In this document: piece after piece, positions 17,845-27,200 of the stretch | Position numbering within the stretch: the stretch's first letter is position 1 | How the letters are laid out: each line of letters opens with the position of its first letter | Origin: Shewanella indica | GTDB lineage: Bacteria > Pseudomonadota > Gammaproteobacteria > Enterobacterales > Shewanellaceae | Assembly: GCF_002836975.1 (NCBI RefSeq) | Contig: NZ_NIJK01000025.1 | Location: 1 to 64,000 of the forward strand | Length of the DNA stretch: 64,000 nt | Reading direction: 5' to 3' | Made by a program: the position numbers and the translations under genes | Notes under the pieces: generated by a model | Seen by the model: only the letters and a program-made list of their open reading frames with translations | The model's database searches: none | What the model was told of the DNA's origin: nothing

Positions 17845-19146
17845 TCAATCCAAGGAAGGTGCACCAAGCCCCGAAAGCATCAGCGCCAGCTGCGCCTGCC
17901 AGGAAAGCCAGATGGGTGATGGATAGTCTTTTGGCAAATAGCAGCGAAATGCCGAAGGCATGGCCGCCATGGCATCTTTGAGAGCGCTTGAGTCGAGCGC
18001 CGAATACGCCGGGCGCGGCGCCTGCGCTCGATTCAATAAGGCGCCGTACTCTGCTGTGCTGACAGGCGTTATCCGGCACCCTGGCGTGATTGGCGCCGGG
18101 TTTGCTGGTGAATGCAATGTAGCTTGAGATTGCAATGCAGCTTGAGATTGCAACGCGGCTTGGGAATGCAATGTAGCTTGAGATGGCGACGCGGTTTGCA
18201 ATGGCACCGCCGCCTGAGAGCTTGGCACTGAATTGCACTGCTGCTTGGCAATTTGCTCGGCTATCTCTTTGGTGAAAAGATACCAGCTGCACTGCCCCTT
18301 TGCCGCGTAATGAAAGCAGCCGCTCAGCACCGCGGACTTCTCTGGCTTAAGATGAAACCAGATGAGCAACTGCCAGATAAGCCGCGCCAACGCCTCGGCC
18401 CAGGTTGGCGTACCGACTTGATCTGCCACCACCTTGAGTTCCGGACGCTCGGTCAGCAATCGCCGCATGGTCAACACAAAGTTGCTGCCAAAACGGCTGT
18501 AAAGCCAAGAGGTTCTCAGCACCAGGGCGCCGGGATTGGCCTTAAGCAAGCGCTGCTCGCCGGCGAGCTTGCTCTGACCGTACAGGCTCAAAGGCTCGCA
18601 AACATCACTCTCGGTCAAGGCTCTGGGCGCATTCCCGAGCATATTGGCAGCTGCATTTCCAGAAACGTTTCCAAGAGCATTTCCCAAATCCTTCCCGAAG
18701 ACATTTCCGAAGACATTCCCGAAGACATAGTCGCTCGAAATATGGATAAGCCAAGCACCCTGTTGCCGGCACCAGATAGCCAAACGCTCCGGCGCTTCGG
18801 CATTAAGCGCCATCGCGGCAGCCATATCCTGCTCAGCCGCATCCACGGCGTTGTAGGCGGCGCAGTTGATTATCACATCGGCATTGATTTCACTGAGCCG
18901 CTCAGACAAATCTGCCGAGGTTAAATCCAGCTGCTGATGCCCGAGCGCCACAATTTCAATTGCGCTGCCAGGTACTACAGCACTGCGGGGCTCTACAGCA
19001 CTGCCGGGCACCAGGCTTACCTCAGGTATCTTCATTCGCAGCCTGGAAGGCGAAAACTCGGGTAACCAAGGTAAGTTCGCCAGCAGCGCCTGTCCGAGCT
19101 GGCCATGAGCGCCGGTGATCAATATTCGGGTAGTCTTGGCTGTCAC
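17845..19146 (-). CDS. RmlD-like NAD(P)-dependent sugar-nucleotide reductase with repeat insertions
   Basis: The protein belongs to the extended SDR group related to dTDP-4-dehydrorhamnose reductase. The Rossmann motif ITGAHGQLGQ is at the N-terminus, the INCAAYNAVD segment follows, then the serine region HISSDYVFG and the active-site YGQSK. At 433 residues it is about 140 longer than usual. The excess is three low-complexity inserts: a VPGSA repeat near residue 50, eight 4-residue units of the type VFGN directly after SDYVFG-like sequence, and a six-residue repeat (LQSQAA type) near residue 330. There are no rmlA/B/C neighbours, so the substrate is unknown. The start is GTG at 19146 with no clear ribosome binding site. 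Whether the enlarged protein is active is uncertain. Confidence 0.8.
   Translation of the reverse strand: MTAKTTRILITGAHGQLGQALLANLPWLPEFSPSRLRMKIPEVSLVPGSAVEPRSAVVPGSAIEIVALGHQQLDLTSADLSERLSEINADVIINCAAYNAVDAAEQDMAAAMALNAEAPERLAIWCRQQGAWLIHISSDYVFGNVFGNVFGKDLGNALGNVSGNAAANMLGNAPRALTESDVCEPLSLYGQSKLAGEQRLLKANPGALVLRTSWLYSRFGSNFVLTMRRLLTERPELKVVADQVGTPTWAEALARLIWQLLIWFHLKPEKSAVLSGCFHYAAKGQCSWYLFTKEIAEQIAKQQCNSVPSSQAAVPLQTASPSQATLHSQAALQSQAALQSQATLHSPANPAPITPGCRITPVSTAEYGALLNRAQAPRPAYSALDSSALKDAMAAMPSAFRCYLPKDYPSPIWLSWQAQLALMLSGLGAPSLD
18113..18184. repeat. Four 18-bp tandem repeats inside the RmlD-like gene
   Basis: Units TGCAATGTAGCTTGAGAT, TGCAATGCAGCTTGAGAT, TGCAACGCGGCTTGGGAA and again the first unit run without gap, with degenerate copies on both sides. 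Each unit encodes six residues on the minus strand, so copy-number change keeps the frame. Confidence 0.9.
18631..18726. repeat. Eight 12-bp tandem repeat units inside the RmlD-like gene
   Basis: Eight consecutive 12-base units encode four-residue steps on the minus strand (VFGN, VFGN, VFGK, DLGN, ALGN, VSGN, AAAN, MLGN). The first three are nearly identical, the rest decayed, as expected for replication slippage growing from one end. Confidence 0.9.
18962..19015. repeat. Three 18-bp tandem repeats inside the RmlD-like gene
   Basis: Three 18-base units starting at 18962, 18980 and 18998 encode LVPGSA, VEPRSA and VVPGSA on the minus strand. This is the third independent in-frame repeat tract of the gene, in the segment after the first beta-alpha unit. 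Confidence 0.8.
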
Positions 19147-19215
19147 GATTTGGGATTCATGGCTAATCAGTTGATGGATTTTTGTGGTTCGTATACTTAA
19201 AGCAGGCGAACCAGG

Positions 19216-19977
19216 TTAGCCTGCAACCGCCTCACTCTCAAAGTAGTCGATTAACTCACCAAGCGTCTTGTGGCCTCGCTGCTGCAGGAAATTCAGCAGT
19301 GCCAATGGCTCGCGATTGAGCAGCCTGTCTCTTGGATAACCGGCGGCATCCACTATCTCAAGCGCCAGCGGGAACTCACCCAGACTGAAGGCAACATGGG
19401 AATCTGATCCCATCACCAATTGGGCGTCGAATCGTTTCGCCAGTTTGGCAATATTGAGGCAACTGTCTTCACTGCCCTTGCGGGAGCAGGCAAAAGAGGA
19501 GTTATTGATCTCCAGCGCCACATTATGCTCGGCGGCGGTGCGGACAATCAGCTCCTGATCCAGTGGATATTTGGGGTTGCCTGGGTGGGTAATGATATCG
19601 ACCTTGCCGCTGCGAATGCAGTTCAGCAGCGCCTGAGTATGGCTGTCACTGTCGGCGGGAGGGAATACCGGCTCATGAAACCCGGCCTGCACCAAGTCCA
19701 GCTCTTCCAGGAACTCACCAAAGAAGTCAATTTCCCCCTCCAGATTGGTAATATTGGCTTCAATCCCGCGCAATATCCCCACGCCGTCGACTATCCGCGG
19801 CAACACCCTGAGATTCACGAAATGCCAGAAATGCGGTGCATCGGCCATCGCCGGACCATGATCTGTGGTGGCAAACAAACGGATCCCTTTCTGCTTGGCG
19901 ACTGCCAGATAATCATGGATCGTGCTGTAGGCGTGAGTAGAGGCAACTGTGTGGGTATGGGTATCGACTACGAACAT
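19216..19977 (-). CDS. ycdX: PHP-family phosphatase YcdX
   Basis: This is a cytoplasmic PHP-domain phosphoesterase with a predicted trinuclear metal site. The 253-residue protein shows the metal ligands in [15 protein letters not shown] (N-terminus), [29 protein letters not shown] and GSDSH, following E. coli YcdX closely. The start has a GGGGGAG site. YcdX has been tied to swarming and surface behaviour in E. coli, but its natural substrate is not settled. It stands alone between the RmlD-like gene and the helicase gene. Confidence 0.9.
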   Translation of the reverse strand: MFVVDTHTHTVASTHAYSTIHDYLAVAKQKGIRLFATTDHGPAMADAPHFWHFVNLRVLPRIVDGVGILRGIEANITNLEGEIDFFGEFLEELDLVQAGFHEPVFPPADSDSHTQALLNCIRSGKVDIITHPGNPKYPLDQELIVRTAAEHNVALEINNSSFACSRKGSEDSCLNIAKLAKRFDAQLVMGSDSHVAFSLGEFPLALEIVDAAGYPRDRLLNREPLALLNFLQQRGHKTLGELIDYFESEAVAG

Positions 19978-20232
19978 GGCTCCCCCAGGAGACTGTTTCT
20001 TGAAAACCGGGCCACTAGCTTAGCGCAACTGACCCACTTTGGCGAATGAACCCAATAGCGTTTCCTACCTATCGGCCACCCCAAAGATAAAGGGGATGCA
20101 TCGACTCAAACGGCTTGAACAGCATAGGTTTACACTCGGCAAAACTCTCAAGCATCTGCCGTGAGCTTTCGTCCTAACGGCTTCTCGGCACGCCGTGAAA
20201 TCATCCCTGATGGCTCAACTAAATCGGACTTG

Positions 20233-21456
20233 CTATCTTTTACCAAGCGCTCTCTTGCGGGCCCGCTGCTTTTGGGCAGCTTTACTCTGGTTTCTCGGCG
20301 CGTCAAAACTGCGGTTAAGATCCGGCTCAAACCCGGGCAGCCATTCTCTGGGGAGGCGCCTGTCGAGCATGGCTTCCAGCTCTTCGAGGAGGCGCTCGTC
20401 GTCACGACTGAATAGGGTGATGGCGAGCCCTTCCATGCCGGCGCGGCCGGTGCGGCCAATGCGGTGCAGATAATCTTCGCGCTTGAACGGCAGCTCCAGA
20501 TTGATAACGCAAGGCAAGGCCGCTACATCCAGGCCTCTGGCGGCAACATCTGTAGCCACCAGCAAACGGCATTCACCCGCCTTGAACGCCTGATAGGTCT
20601 GCTCCCGCTGGGCCTGACTCAGATCTGAGTGCAGCGCACTGGCGGCCAAGCCCTCGGCACTGAGCTCACAGACCAGTTTGTCGGCGCCCTCCTTGGTGCG
20701 GCTGAACAGCAACACCTGACGCCAGTCGTGCCGACGACAAAGGGCGGCAACGGCGGCGGCCTTACGCTCGCTATCGAGCTCAATCAATCGCTCCTTGATA
20801 CTGCCATCCTGCTCTGATGCTTGCAGCTCCAGCACTTTGGGAGACTGCAGCAAAGTCTTGGCCAGGTGCCAGATGTTGTCGTTGAAGGTGGCGGAAAACA
20901 GCAGAGTCTGGCGCTGTTTGGCCATCTTTTTCATCAGCGCCGAGATCTCATCTTCAAACCCCATGTCCAACATGCGGTCGGCCTCATCAAACACCAAGGT
21001 TTCAACCTTATCCAGCCTGAGACTGCGCTTTTTAAGATGATCCAGCAGGCGCCCGGGCGTGGCGACCAAGAGATCAACGCCATCCTTGAAGTTCTTTAGC
21101 TGCCCATCGAGTGGCACGCCGCCATAGGCAATGGCAATCTTCAGCTCGCAGCCCTTGGCATAGCTTTTAATGTTATCGAAAACCTGCTGCGCCAACTCCC
21201 GGGTAGGCACCAGCACCAGAGCCTTGGGCGCTGCGGGTTTTACTGCTCTCTCAGCCGTGGCGGGCAGTAAACGCGCCAGCAGCGGCAAGGCAAAGGCGGC
21301 GGTTTTCCCTGTGCCCGTCTGTGCCTGCACCAGGAGATCGCTGCCGGCGAGCACCAAAGGAATGGCCTCTGCCTGCACTTGGGTTGCCTTGCTAAAACCC
21401 AGTCCGGCCAGATTGGTCAGTAGCGGTTCGGGCAGAGAAAAAGCGGCAAATTCCAT
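20233..21456 (-). CDS. DEAD-box ATP-dependent RNA helicase
   Basis: All conserved motifs are present in order: the Q motif before AQTGTGKTAA (motif I), PTRELA, TPGR, DEAD (VFDEADRMLD), SAT (LLFSATF), and in the second RecA domain VATDVAARGLD and HRIGRTGRAG. The 407-residue protein ends in a short basic tail. Size and sequence fit the RhlE group, which works in ribosome assembly or RNA turnover. The start has AAGGAC. Which of the several gammaproteobacterial RhlE paralogues it is, I cannot tell. Confidence 0.92.
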   Translation of the reverse strand: MEFAAFSLPEPLLTNLAGLGFSKATQVQAEAIPLVLAGSDLLVQAQTGTGKTAAFALPLLARLLPATAERAVKPAAPKALVLVPTRELAQQVFDNIKSYAKGCELKIAIAYGGVPLDGQLKNFKDGVDLLVATPGRLLDHLKKRSLRLDKVETLVFDEADRMLDMGFEDEISALMKKMAKQRQTLLFSATFNDNIWHLAKTLLQSPKVLELQASEQDGSIKERLIELDSERKAAAVAALCRRHDWRQVLLFSRTKEGADKLVCELSAEGLAASALHSDLSQAQREQTYQAFKAGECRLLVATDVAARGLDVAALPCVINLELPFKREDYLHRIGRTGRAGMEGLAITLFSRDDERLLEELEAMLDRRLPREWLPGFEPDLNRSFDAPRNQSKAAQKQRARKRALGKR

Positions 21457-21683
21457 GGAGAGTCCTTCAAAAATAAAGCTTAGGGCAAACCGCCATTATA
21501 CCCTGCTACCTGGTGACAGGTAGGTGTTATCCCTGGGTTCAGGCAGCAAACGTTGCTTACGGGTGAAAAATTAACCGCCCGAGAGACTTATTCGGCTTGA
21601 CGTTTGCTTTAGGCTGCAGCGCATCTTATTGTCATAAAAAGCAGTTTTACTTTTCTCTGCCCTATTTGAACAAGGAAGCGCCC

Positions 21684-24068
21684 ATGGCCGTCACCAGCTT
21701 AGATGCCAGTCAGGTATATCGTCCCGCCAATCTCGACAATCTGGGAGATGAGGTCAAATCTACCCGCGAACTGGAGCCGCTGGATGACATCATAGGCCAG
21801 GAGCGGGCCCAGAGTGCGGTGGAATTTGCCATGTCCATCAAGGAGAAGGGCTACAACATCTATGCCATAGGCCAAAATGGTCTGGGCAAACGCACCATGA
21901 TGCTGCGTTATCTCAAGCGCCATGAATTTACCGACAAGACACTTAACGACTGGTGTTATGTGGCCAACTTCGACCAGACCCGGACCCCCAAGGTGCTCAA
22001 ACTGCCCGCCGGCAAGGGCGTCACTTTCAAGAAAGAGATGGAAAAACTGGTTCTCCGGCTGGTCAAGGCGCTGCCGTTGGCGTTTGACAACGAGATGTAT
22101 TACCGCCGCGCCGACAAGCTCAAGAGTCAGTTGGCGCAAAAACAGGAAGCGGCGCTGCTGGCTCTGAGCGAAGAAGCCAAGGGGATGAAAATAAGCCTCT
22201 CCATCAACACTCAGGGCGAGTATCAGTTGATGGCGCTGAACGGCGAAGAGCCGCATACCGAGGAAACCTATCTCGCCCTGCCAGAAGCCGAGCAACAGCT
22301 GTTTGAACAGAATATCAAGCACTTGGAATCGCGCCTGCGGGGTATTATCCGCCAACTGACCGAATGGGAAGAAGAGTTCAGCACCAAGCAGCAGGAGCAC
22401 GATGAACAGGTGGCCCGCGAAGTACTGAGTCATTTCTTCAAGCCGCTCAAGGATGAATACCGCAGTCTGCCGGAAATCCGCTCTTTTCTGACGGCGATGC
22501 AAAAAGATATGCTCGGCAACCTGGATATCTTCCTTGAGGAGAGTGAAGACCAACTGGCGCTGGCTTATGCCTCGCTGGAAAAGAAAATGCCCAGGCGCTA
22601 TCAGGTTAATCTCTTGGTAGAACAGGAAGAGCAGAAATTCCCTGTGGTGGTAGAGGAAAACCCCACCTATCACGGCCTGTTTGGATATGTGGAAAACGCC
22701 ACTTACCGCGGCACTGTCTTTACCGACTTTTCGCTGATCCGACCCGGCAGCCTGCACAAGGCCAATGGCGGGGTGCTGCTTATGGATGCGGTCAAGGTGC
22801 TGGAGCGGCCCTACGTTTGGGACGGACTCAAACGGGCACTGCGTTCCCGCAGTCTGGACCTCAGCTCGCTGGAGCGTGAAGTCTCCCTGTCCGGCACAGT
22901 TTCACTGGCACCTGAGCCTATCCCTCTGGATGTCAAAATCGTGCTCTTCGGTGACAACCAGACCTACCAGTTACTACAGCATTATGATCCCGACTTCAGT
23001 GAGCTGTTTCGGGTAACCGCCGACTTTGAAGATGTGATGCCAAGAAGTCCGAAGGCCGAATGCTTCTATGCCAGATTTATCTCTTCGATAGTGCACGACA
23101 ACCAGATGCTGCACTGCGATCGCAGCGCCATTGCGCGGATAATCGAATTCAGCTCGCGCCAGGCCGATGACCAAACCCAGCTGTCACTGCATTCGGCCAA
23201 TATCGCCAATCTGCTGCGGGAGACCCACTACTGCGCCAAGGCGGCCAACGCCCGCAGTATTCGCCTCACCCATGTAGAGCAGGCACTGGCGCAGCAGGAG
23301 CAAAGGGTATCGCGTCTCAGGGACCAACTGATGCAGAGCTTTCACAAGGGTACCACCCTGATTGATGTGCACGGCAAAGCCTGCGGCCAGGTCAACGCCC
23401 TATCGGTTATCGCCACCACAGATCATCAGTTTGGCCTGCCTAACCGTATCAGCGCGACCACAGCCTTTGGCAAGGGCGAAGTGTTGGACATAGAACATAA
23501 GGTGCGCCTCGGCGGCCGTATTCACTCCAAGGGGGTGTGGATCCTCTCGGCCTATATCAAAACCCTGTTGGGACGCGAGGCCGATATTCCGCTGACCACC
23601 TCCCTGACCTTTGAACAATCTTATTCCGGGGTCGATGGCGACAGTGCCTCCATGGCCGAATGCTGCGCCATTATCTCTGCAATCGCCCAGGTTCCCCTGC
23701 GCCAGGATATCGCCATCACAGGCTCAATGAACCAGTTCGGTGAAGCCCAGCCCATAGGCGGAGTCAATGAAAAGATTGAAGGCTTTTTCGATGTCTGTGC
23801 CATCAAGGGGCGCAGACATACCCAAGGGGTGATCATTCCCGCGACCAACGCCCACAACCTGATGCTGAAAAAGCCTGTGGTGGACGCAATCAGCAAGGGC
23901 AAGTTCCATATCTGGACGGTCGAGCATGTGACCGAGGCGATGGCATTGCTGTGTGATATGGAAACCGGTAAGGCCGACAAGCGTGGTCACTACCCGAATG
24001 GCAGTTTACTGGGGCTGGCCTCGGCCAGGCTGTCAGCACTGAAAACTAAAAACCAAGACAAGGATTAA
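21684..24068 (+). CDS. Lon-like AAA+ protease (LonB/YcbZ type)
   Basis: This is an ATP-dependent protease of MEROPS family S16 that differs from classical Lon. The AAA part has the P-loop GQNGLGKRT near residue 67 and a long coiled, charged insertion (about residues 130-310). The C-terminal Lon protease domain has the catalytic dyad Ser654 (in GDSASMAE) and Lys697 (in GVNEKIEG); the 43-residue distance equals that in E. coli Lon. The N-terminal substrate domain of Lon is absent. ATG at 21684 with AAGGAAG is preferred over an upstream in-frame ATG. It converges on the large subtilase gene. Confidence 0.92.
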   Translation: MAVTSLDASQVYRPANLDNLGDEVKSTRELEPLDDIIGQERAQSAVEFAMSIKEKGYNIYAIGQNGLGKRTMMLRYLKRHEFTDKTLNDWCYVANFDQTRTPKVLKLPAGKGVTFKKEMEKLVLRLVKALPLAFDNEMYYRRADKLKSQLAQKQEAALLALSEEAKGMKISLSINTQGEYQLMALNGEEPHTEETYLALPEAEQQLFEQNIKHLESRLRGIIRQLTEWEEEFSTKQQEHDEQVAREVLSHFFKPLKDEYRSLPEIRSFLTAMQKDMLGNLDIFLEESEDQLALAYASLEKKMPRRYQVNLLVEQEEQKFPVVVEENPTYHGLFGYVENATYRGTVFTDFSLIRPGSLHKANGGVLLMDAVKVLERPYVWDGLKRALRSRSLDLSSLEREVSLSGTVSLAPEPIPLDVKIVLFGDNQTYQLLQHYDPDFSELFRVTADFEDVMPRSPKAECFYARFISSIVHDNQMLHCDRSAIARIIEFSSRQADDQTQLSLHSANIANLLRETHYCAKAANARSIRLTHVEQALAQQEQRVSRLRDQLMQSFHKGTTLIDVHGKACGQVNALSVIATTDHQFGLPNRISATTAFGKGEVLDIEHKVRLGGRIHSKGVWILSAYIKTLLGREADIPLTTSLTFEQSYSGVDGDSASMAECCAIISAIAQVPLRQDIAITGSMNQFGEAQPIGGVNEKIEGFFDVCAIKGRRHTQGVIIPATNAHNLMLKKPVVDAISKGKFHIWTVEHVTEAMALLCDMETGKADKRGHYPNGSLLGLASARLSALKTKNQDKD

Positions 24069-24153
24069 AACAAGGCTTAAACCTATTCTGGGCAAAACGC
24101 ACTCTTTTCCGGTATGGAGTCAAAACGTCGGTGACCAGGCCGTGAAACTCAAT

Positions 24154-24190
24154 AAAAATCCCCGCCATTGTTAATGGCGGGGATTTTTCA
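24154..24190. terminator. Strong bidirectional terminator
   Basis: A 16-bp perfect stem (24154-24169 with 24173-24188) around a 3-base loop contains CCCCGCCATT with five A on one side and five T on the other, so it works in both directions. It lies between the convergent Lon-like protease and subtilase genes. Confidence 0.93.
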
Positions 24191-24227
24191 TCTGGCTATT
24201 GTTCCAGGCGAACCACCTGAACTGGGC

Positions 24228-27200
24228 TTAACGCCGACGTCGCAGCAATCCCAGCGACAAGAGCAGTAAACTCCAGCCGAGTGAACCACCCGAGTCTGAC
24301 TCATCCACCGGCGGCTCTGGTGGGCTCACAGGGTCAATCCCGTCGGACTCCACCTTCAGCATAAAGCTGGTGCTGGCGGCATCGCCGCTGTTGAGGCTAT
24401 CACGCACAGTTACTGTGACCAGGGTTTCACCGTGGAAATCGGCCTCTGGGATCAGGTTGAAACTGTCACCGTCAATCTCTGCACTGATGTGTTCACCACT
24501 GACCTCCAACAGATTAGGCACTTTATCGGCATCAATATAAGTCACGGCAATACCGTCTATACGGCCATTTTCAGCAACGCTCATGTCACTGAGTGGCGCC
24601 AGTTGGATATTGCCTTTAACCGCAATTTGATGGCTCAGGGTTTCCGGTTCGCCGCCTTCAAGATCGTAATCCAGTGTCATGGCAAGCGCCTTACCGGTAG
24701 CACCGGGTTGAATCGCCGCCTTGAAGCTCAGCTCGACCCTGCTTTGCTCAGGCCCTGAGTAATCAAAACAGATCACCAGGTCTTCCTCGAGCAAGGTATC
24801 CAGATTATCGAAGCCCAGCATCTCATAAAGATAGCCATTCTTCGGCCCTGCATCACTGGACCAGGTACTGTCAAAGCCTTCGACAAACACAGCACCGTCA
24901 GCCACATCGGCCCCCAGATTCTGGTAGGCATAGATGATCTCATACATACCTGGATGATCGTCGATACCACTACGCAGTATGGTCTGGAAGTCAAACTCCT
25001 GACCTGTCTGGCGGTCGGTAACATTATCAAACTCGAGGAACAACAAATCCCCCAGATCCGGACGTTCTTCCTTATACTGAGACGCTATGGTCAGGCCCCA
25101 TGGTTCTTCCCAATGACGGCGGTACTTCATCTCGAAACTGCCACGCCAGAAGGGTGCCAGCGCCTCGTAGAGGAAACCCGGGCCACGGTGCGCACCCATA
25201 TACCAGGAGGCAGTGTTAAACTGCAACGCGCCTACTGTGCTCATCCGCATATAACCGGCATTGGCCTGATTGTACACCTTAAACTCGGCGCCCTCTTTGT
25301 AGAACAACCAGTCAATAGGCACATCGACACTGATTTGAGAATCACCGACCAACCAGTCGGCATTGGGCTGCATACCAAACTCACCAAAGAGATCTATGTA
25401 GCCACCGGTGGAGTACTCATCAATCATAGGTGTACGACACATGGCATCGTTAAGGTTGGTACTGACTTTGTATTGCCGCTCAAGGAGCCGAGTGCTGGGC
25501 TGCAAGCCTGTCAGCGTCAAACCGTTTTCATCGGCAACAATCGCTTCGGCAACCGCAGGGTTATTGCTCTTGATGGTCGCCGGCGCCAAACGCATGCCTT
25601 CAGGTAACTTGAGCTGCAGTTCATAGTTGCGATCGCGGGATTCCAGGTTGGCCGCCAGTTTAACGGTAACATCCACAACATCTTCACTCAGCGCCTTGTC
25701 CTGGCTGACTGTCCAACTGACGGCATCCTCGCTGCGGCGGATATTGAGGGCACTAAAACCGAAAGAACCTTCAGCGCCCGGCCCGGCACCGAGATCCATA
25801 CCGCCATAGAAAACATCCCCTTGCTTGGCATCGGGAATATTCCAGTTAAGAGTCAACTGGTAGTCACCGTTGCCATCGTGCGATGCCGGGCCATCCAAGC
25901 TCAACATACCACGATCGTCATCGGCCATGATCACCGCATGGCCGGTCACAGCTTCCACTTCCCCCTTGCCATAAGCCATGGCGGTGGCAAACCAATAAGT
26001 ACCGGGAGCAGGATTTTCCAGGCTACAAAGATTGTTTTCGGCTTGGCTGGAAGAGAAACACATCAGCTCGGCATCGTATTCAGCCTTGAGCGCCCTGTCA
26101 TCCTGTTCCATCTCCTCCTGCGAAGGGATAAAGCCGTTGTTGCCGTTGGCATCACGACCCAGGATCACAAAAGGGAACACCCCTGAATAGCGTGGGTTCA
26201 TATCCTCAAGCGTGCTGGTGCGCTTGGCGCTCTGCACTTCCACCACCAAACGCTTGGCGCCTTCAGGAACCGTGACTGTTTGAATATCCCAGCCCTTTTC
26301 TATGTAGTCCAGGTCAAGGAATGGCGCCACGGCTTCCAGGGTGGCACTTTTAAGTTCAGGCTGCACTGGGCCGTAGAAACGTGGCGTCAGCTGGGCATAG
26401 GCCGAGGTATTCATCTTCAGAGTCTCACTGCCCTGAGAGCGGCTGATCTCCAAATCCATGGATACCGGCATCTGATCTGCCTTACTGGCCACCACCACTG
26501 GCATGTGCAGCTCAGGGGAAGCACCCGACGCTTCAGTGAGCCTGAGCTCACCATTGAAGAAGGTGTTTTTGTTTTGTACCTGTTGCCAAGGCGTTCCCGG
26601 TTCGCTCGGATTGACGTTGGACTCAATCAGCGGCGGCACTTTGGCCTTGATCACCAGGGTCTGACTCTCACCCTTGGCAAGAGTAAAGTTCGTGGGAGAA
26701 ACGCTGAGCTCAAAGCCCTGCTCTTGACCCAAAGCCTCGGCACTCCAGCTGCCGTCGCGGGTAGCAGTAACAGTACGCATCCAGCTGCAGCTTTGCTCAC
26801 AGGCCATTTCCACCATGGAAGGCAGGTTGAGCCAATTGACTATCCCACCGTTTTCCGGATTGGCATTACGGTAATTTTCTATGGTCTCATCCATCACCAG
26901 GCCGGTATCGGCTGCACGGGCCACATTAATGGCACCGGCGCCGGCCATAAAGTGATAGAAAGGCTCCAGCAACTCATAACCTGTGTTGAGATACACAGGC
27001 CCGGCAGTCATCATCAGCGCCGACTGCACTTCAGCCGGGGTCCACTCTGGATGCAGCTGCATCAGCAACGTCATGGCACCCGTCACATGGGGGGCTGCCA
27101 TTGAAGTGCCGCTCATAAAGGTCCAGTCAGAAGCATCCGGCGCTCCGGTAAAGGGTTGATCATCTGCGTTGGCAGCGTAAATCTGTACCCCGGGAGCAGT

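Noticed and set aside
21699..22757. 352-codon antisense frame over the Lon-like gene
   Set aside because: It overlaps the AAA region in full, shows no domain, and GC-rich codon usage explains its length.
26280..27104. Antisense open frame of 274 codons in the giant subtilase
   Set aside because: No start site or protein family; the minus strand carries a continuous 1648-codon gene.
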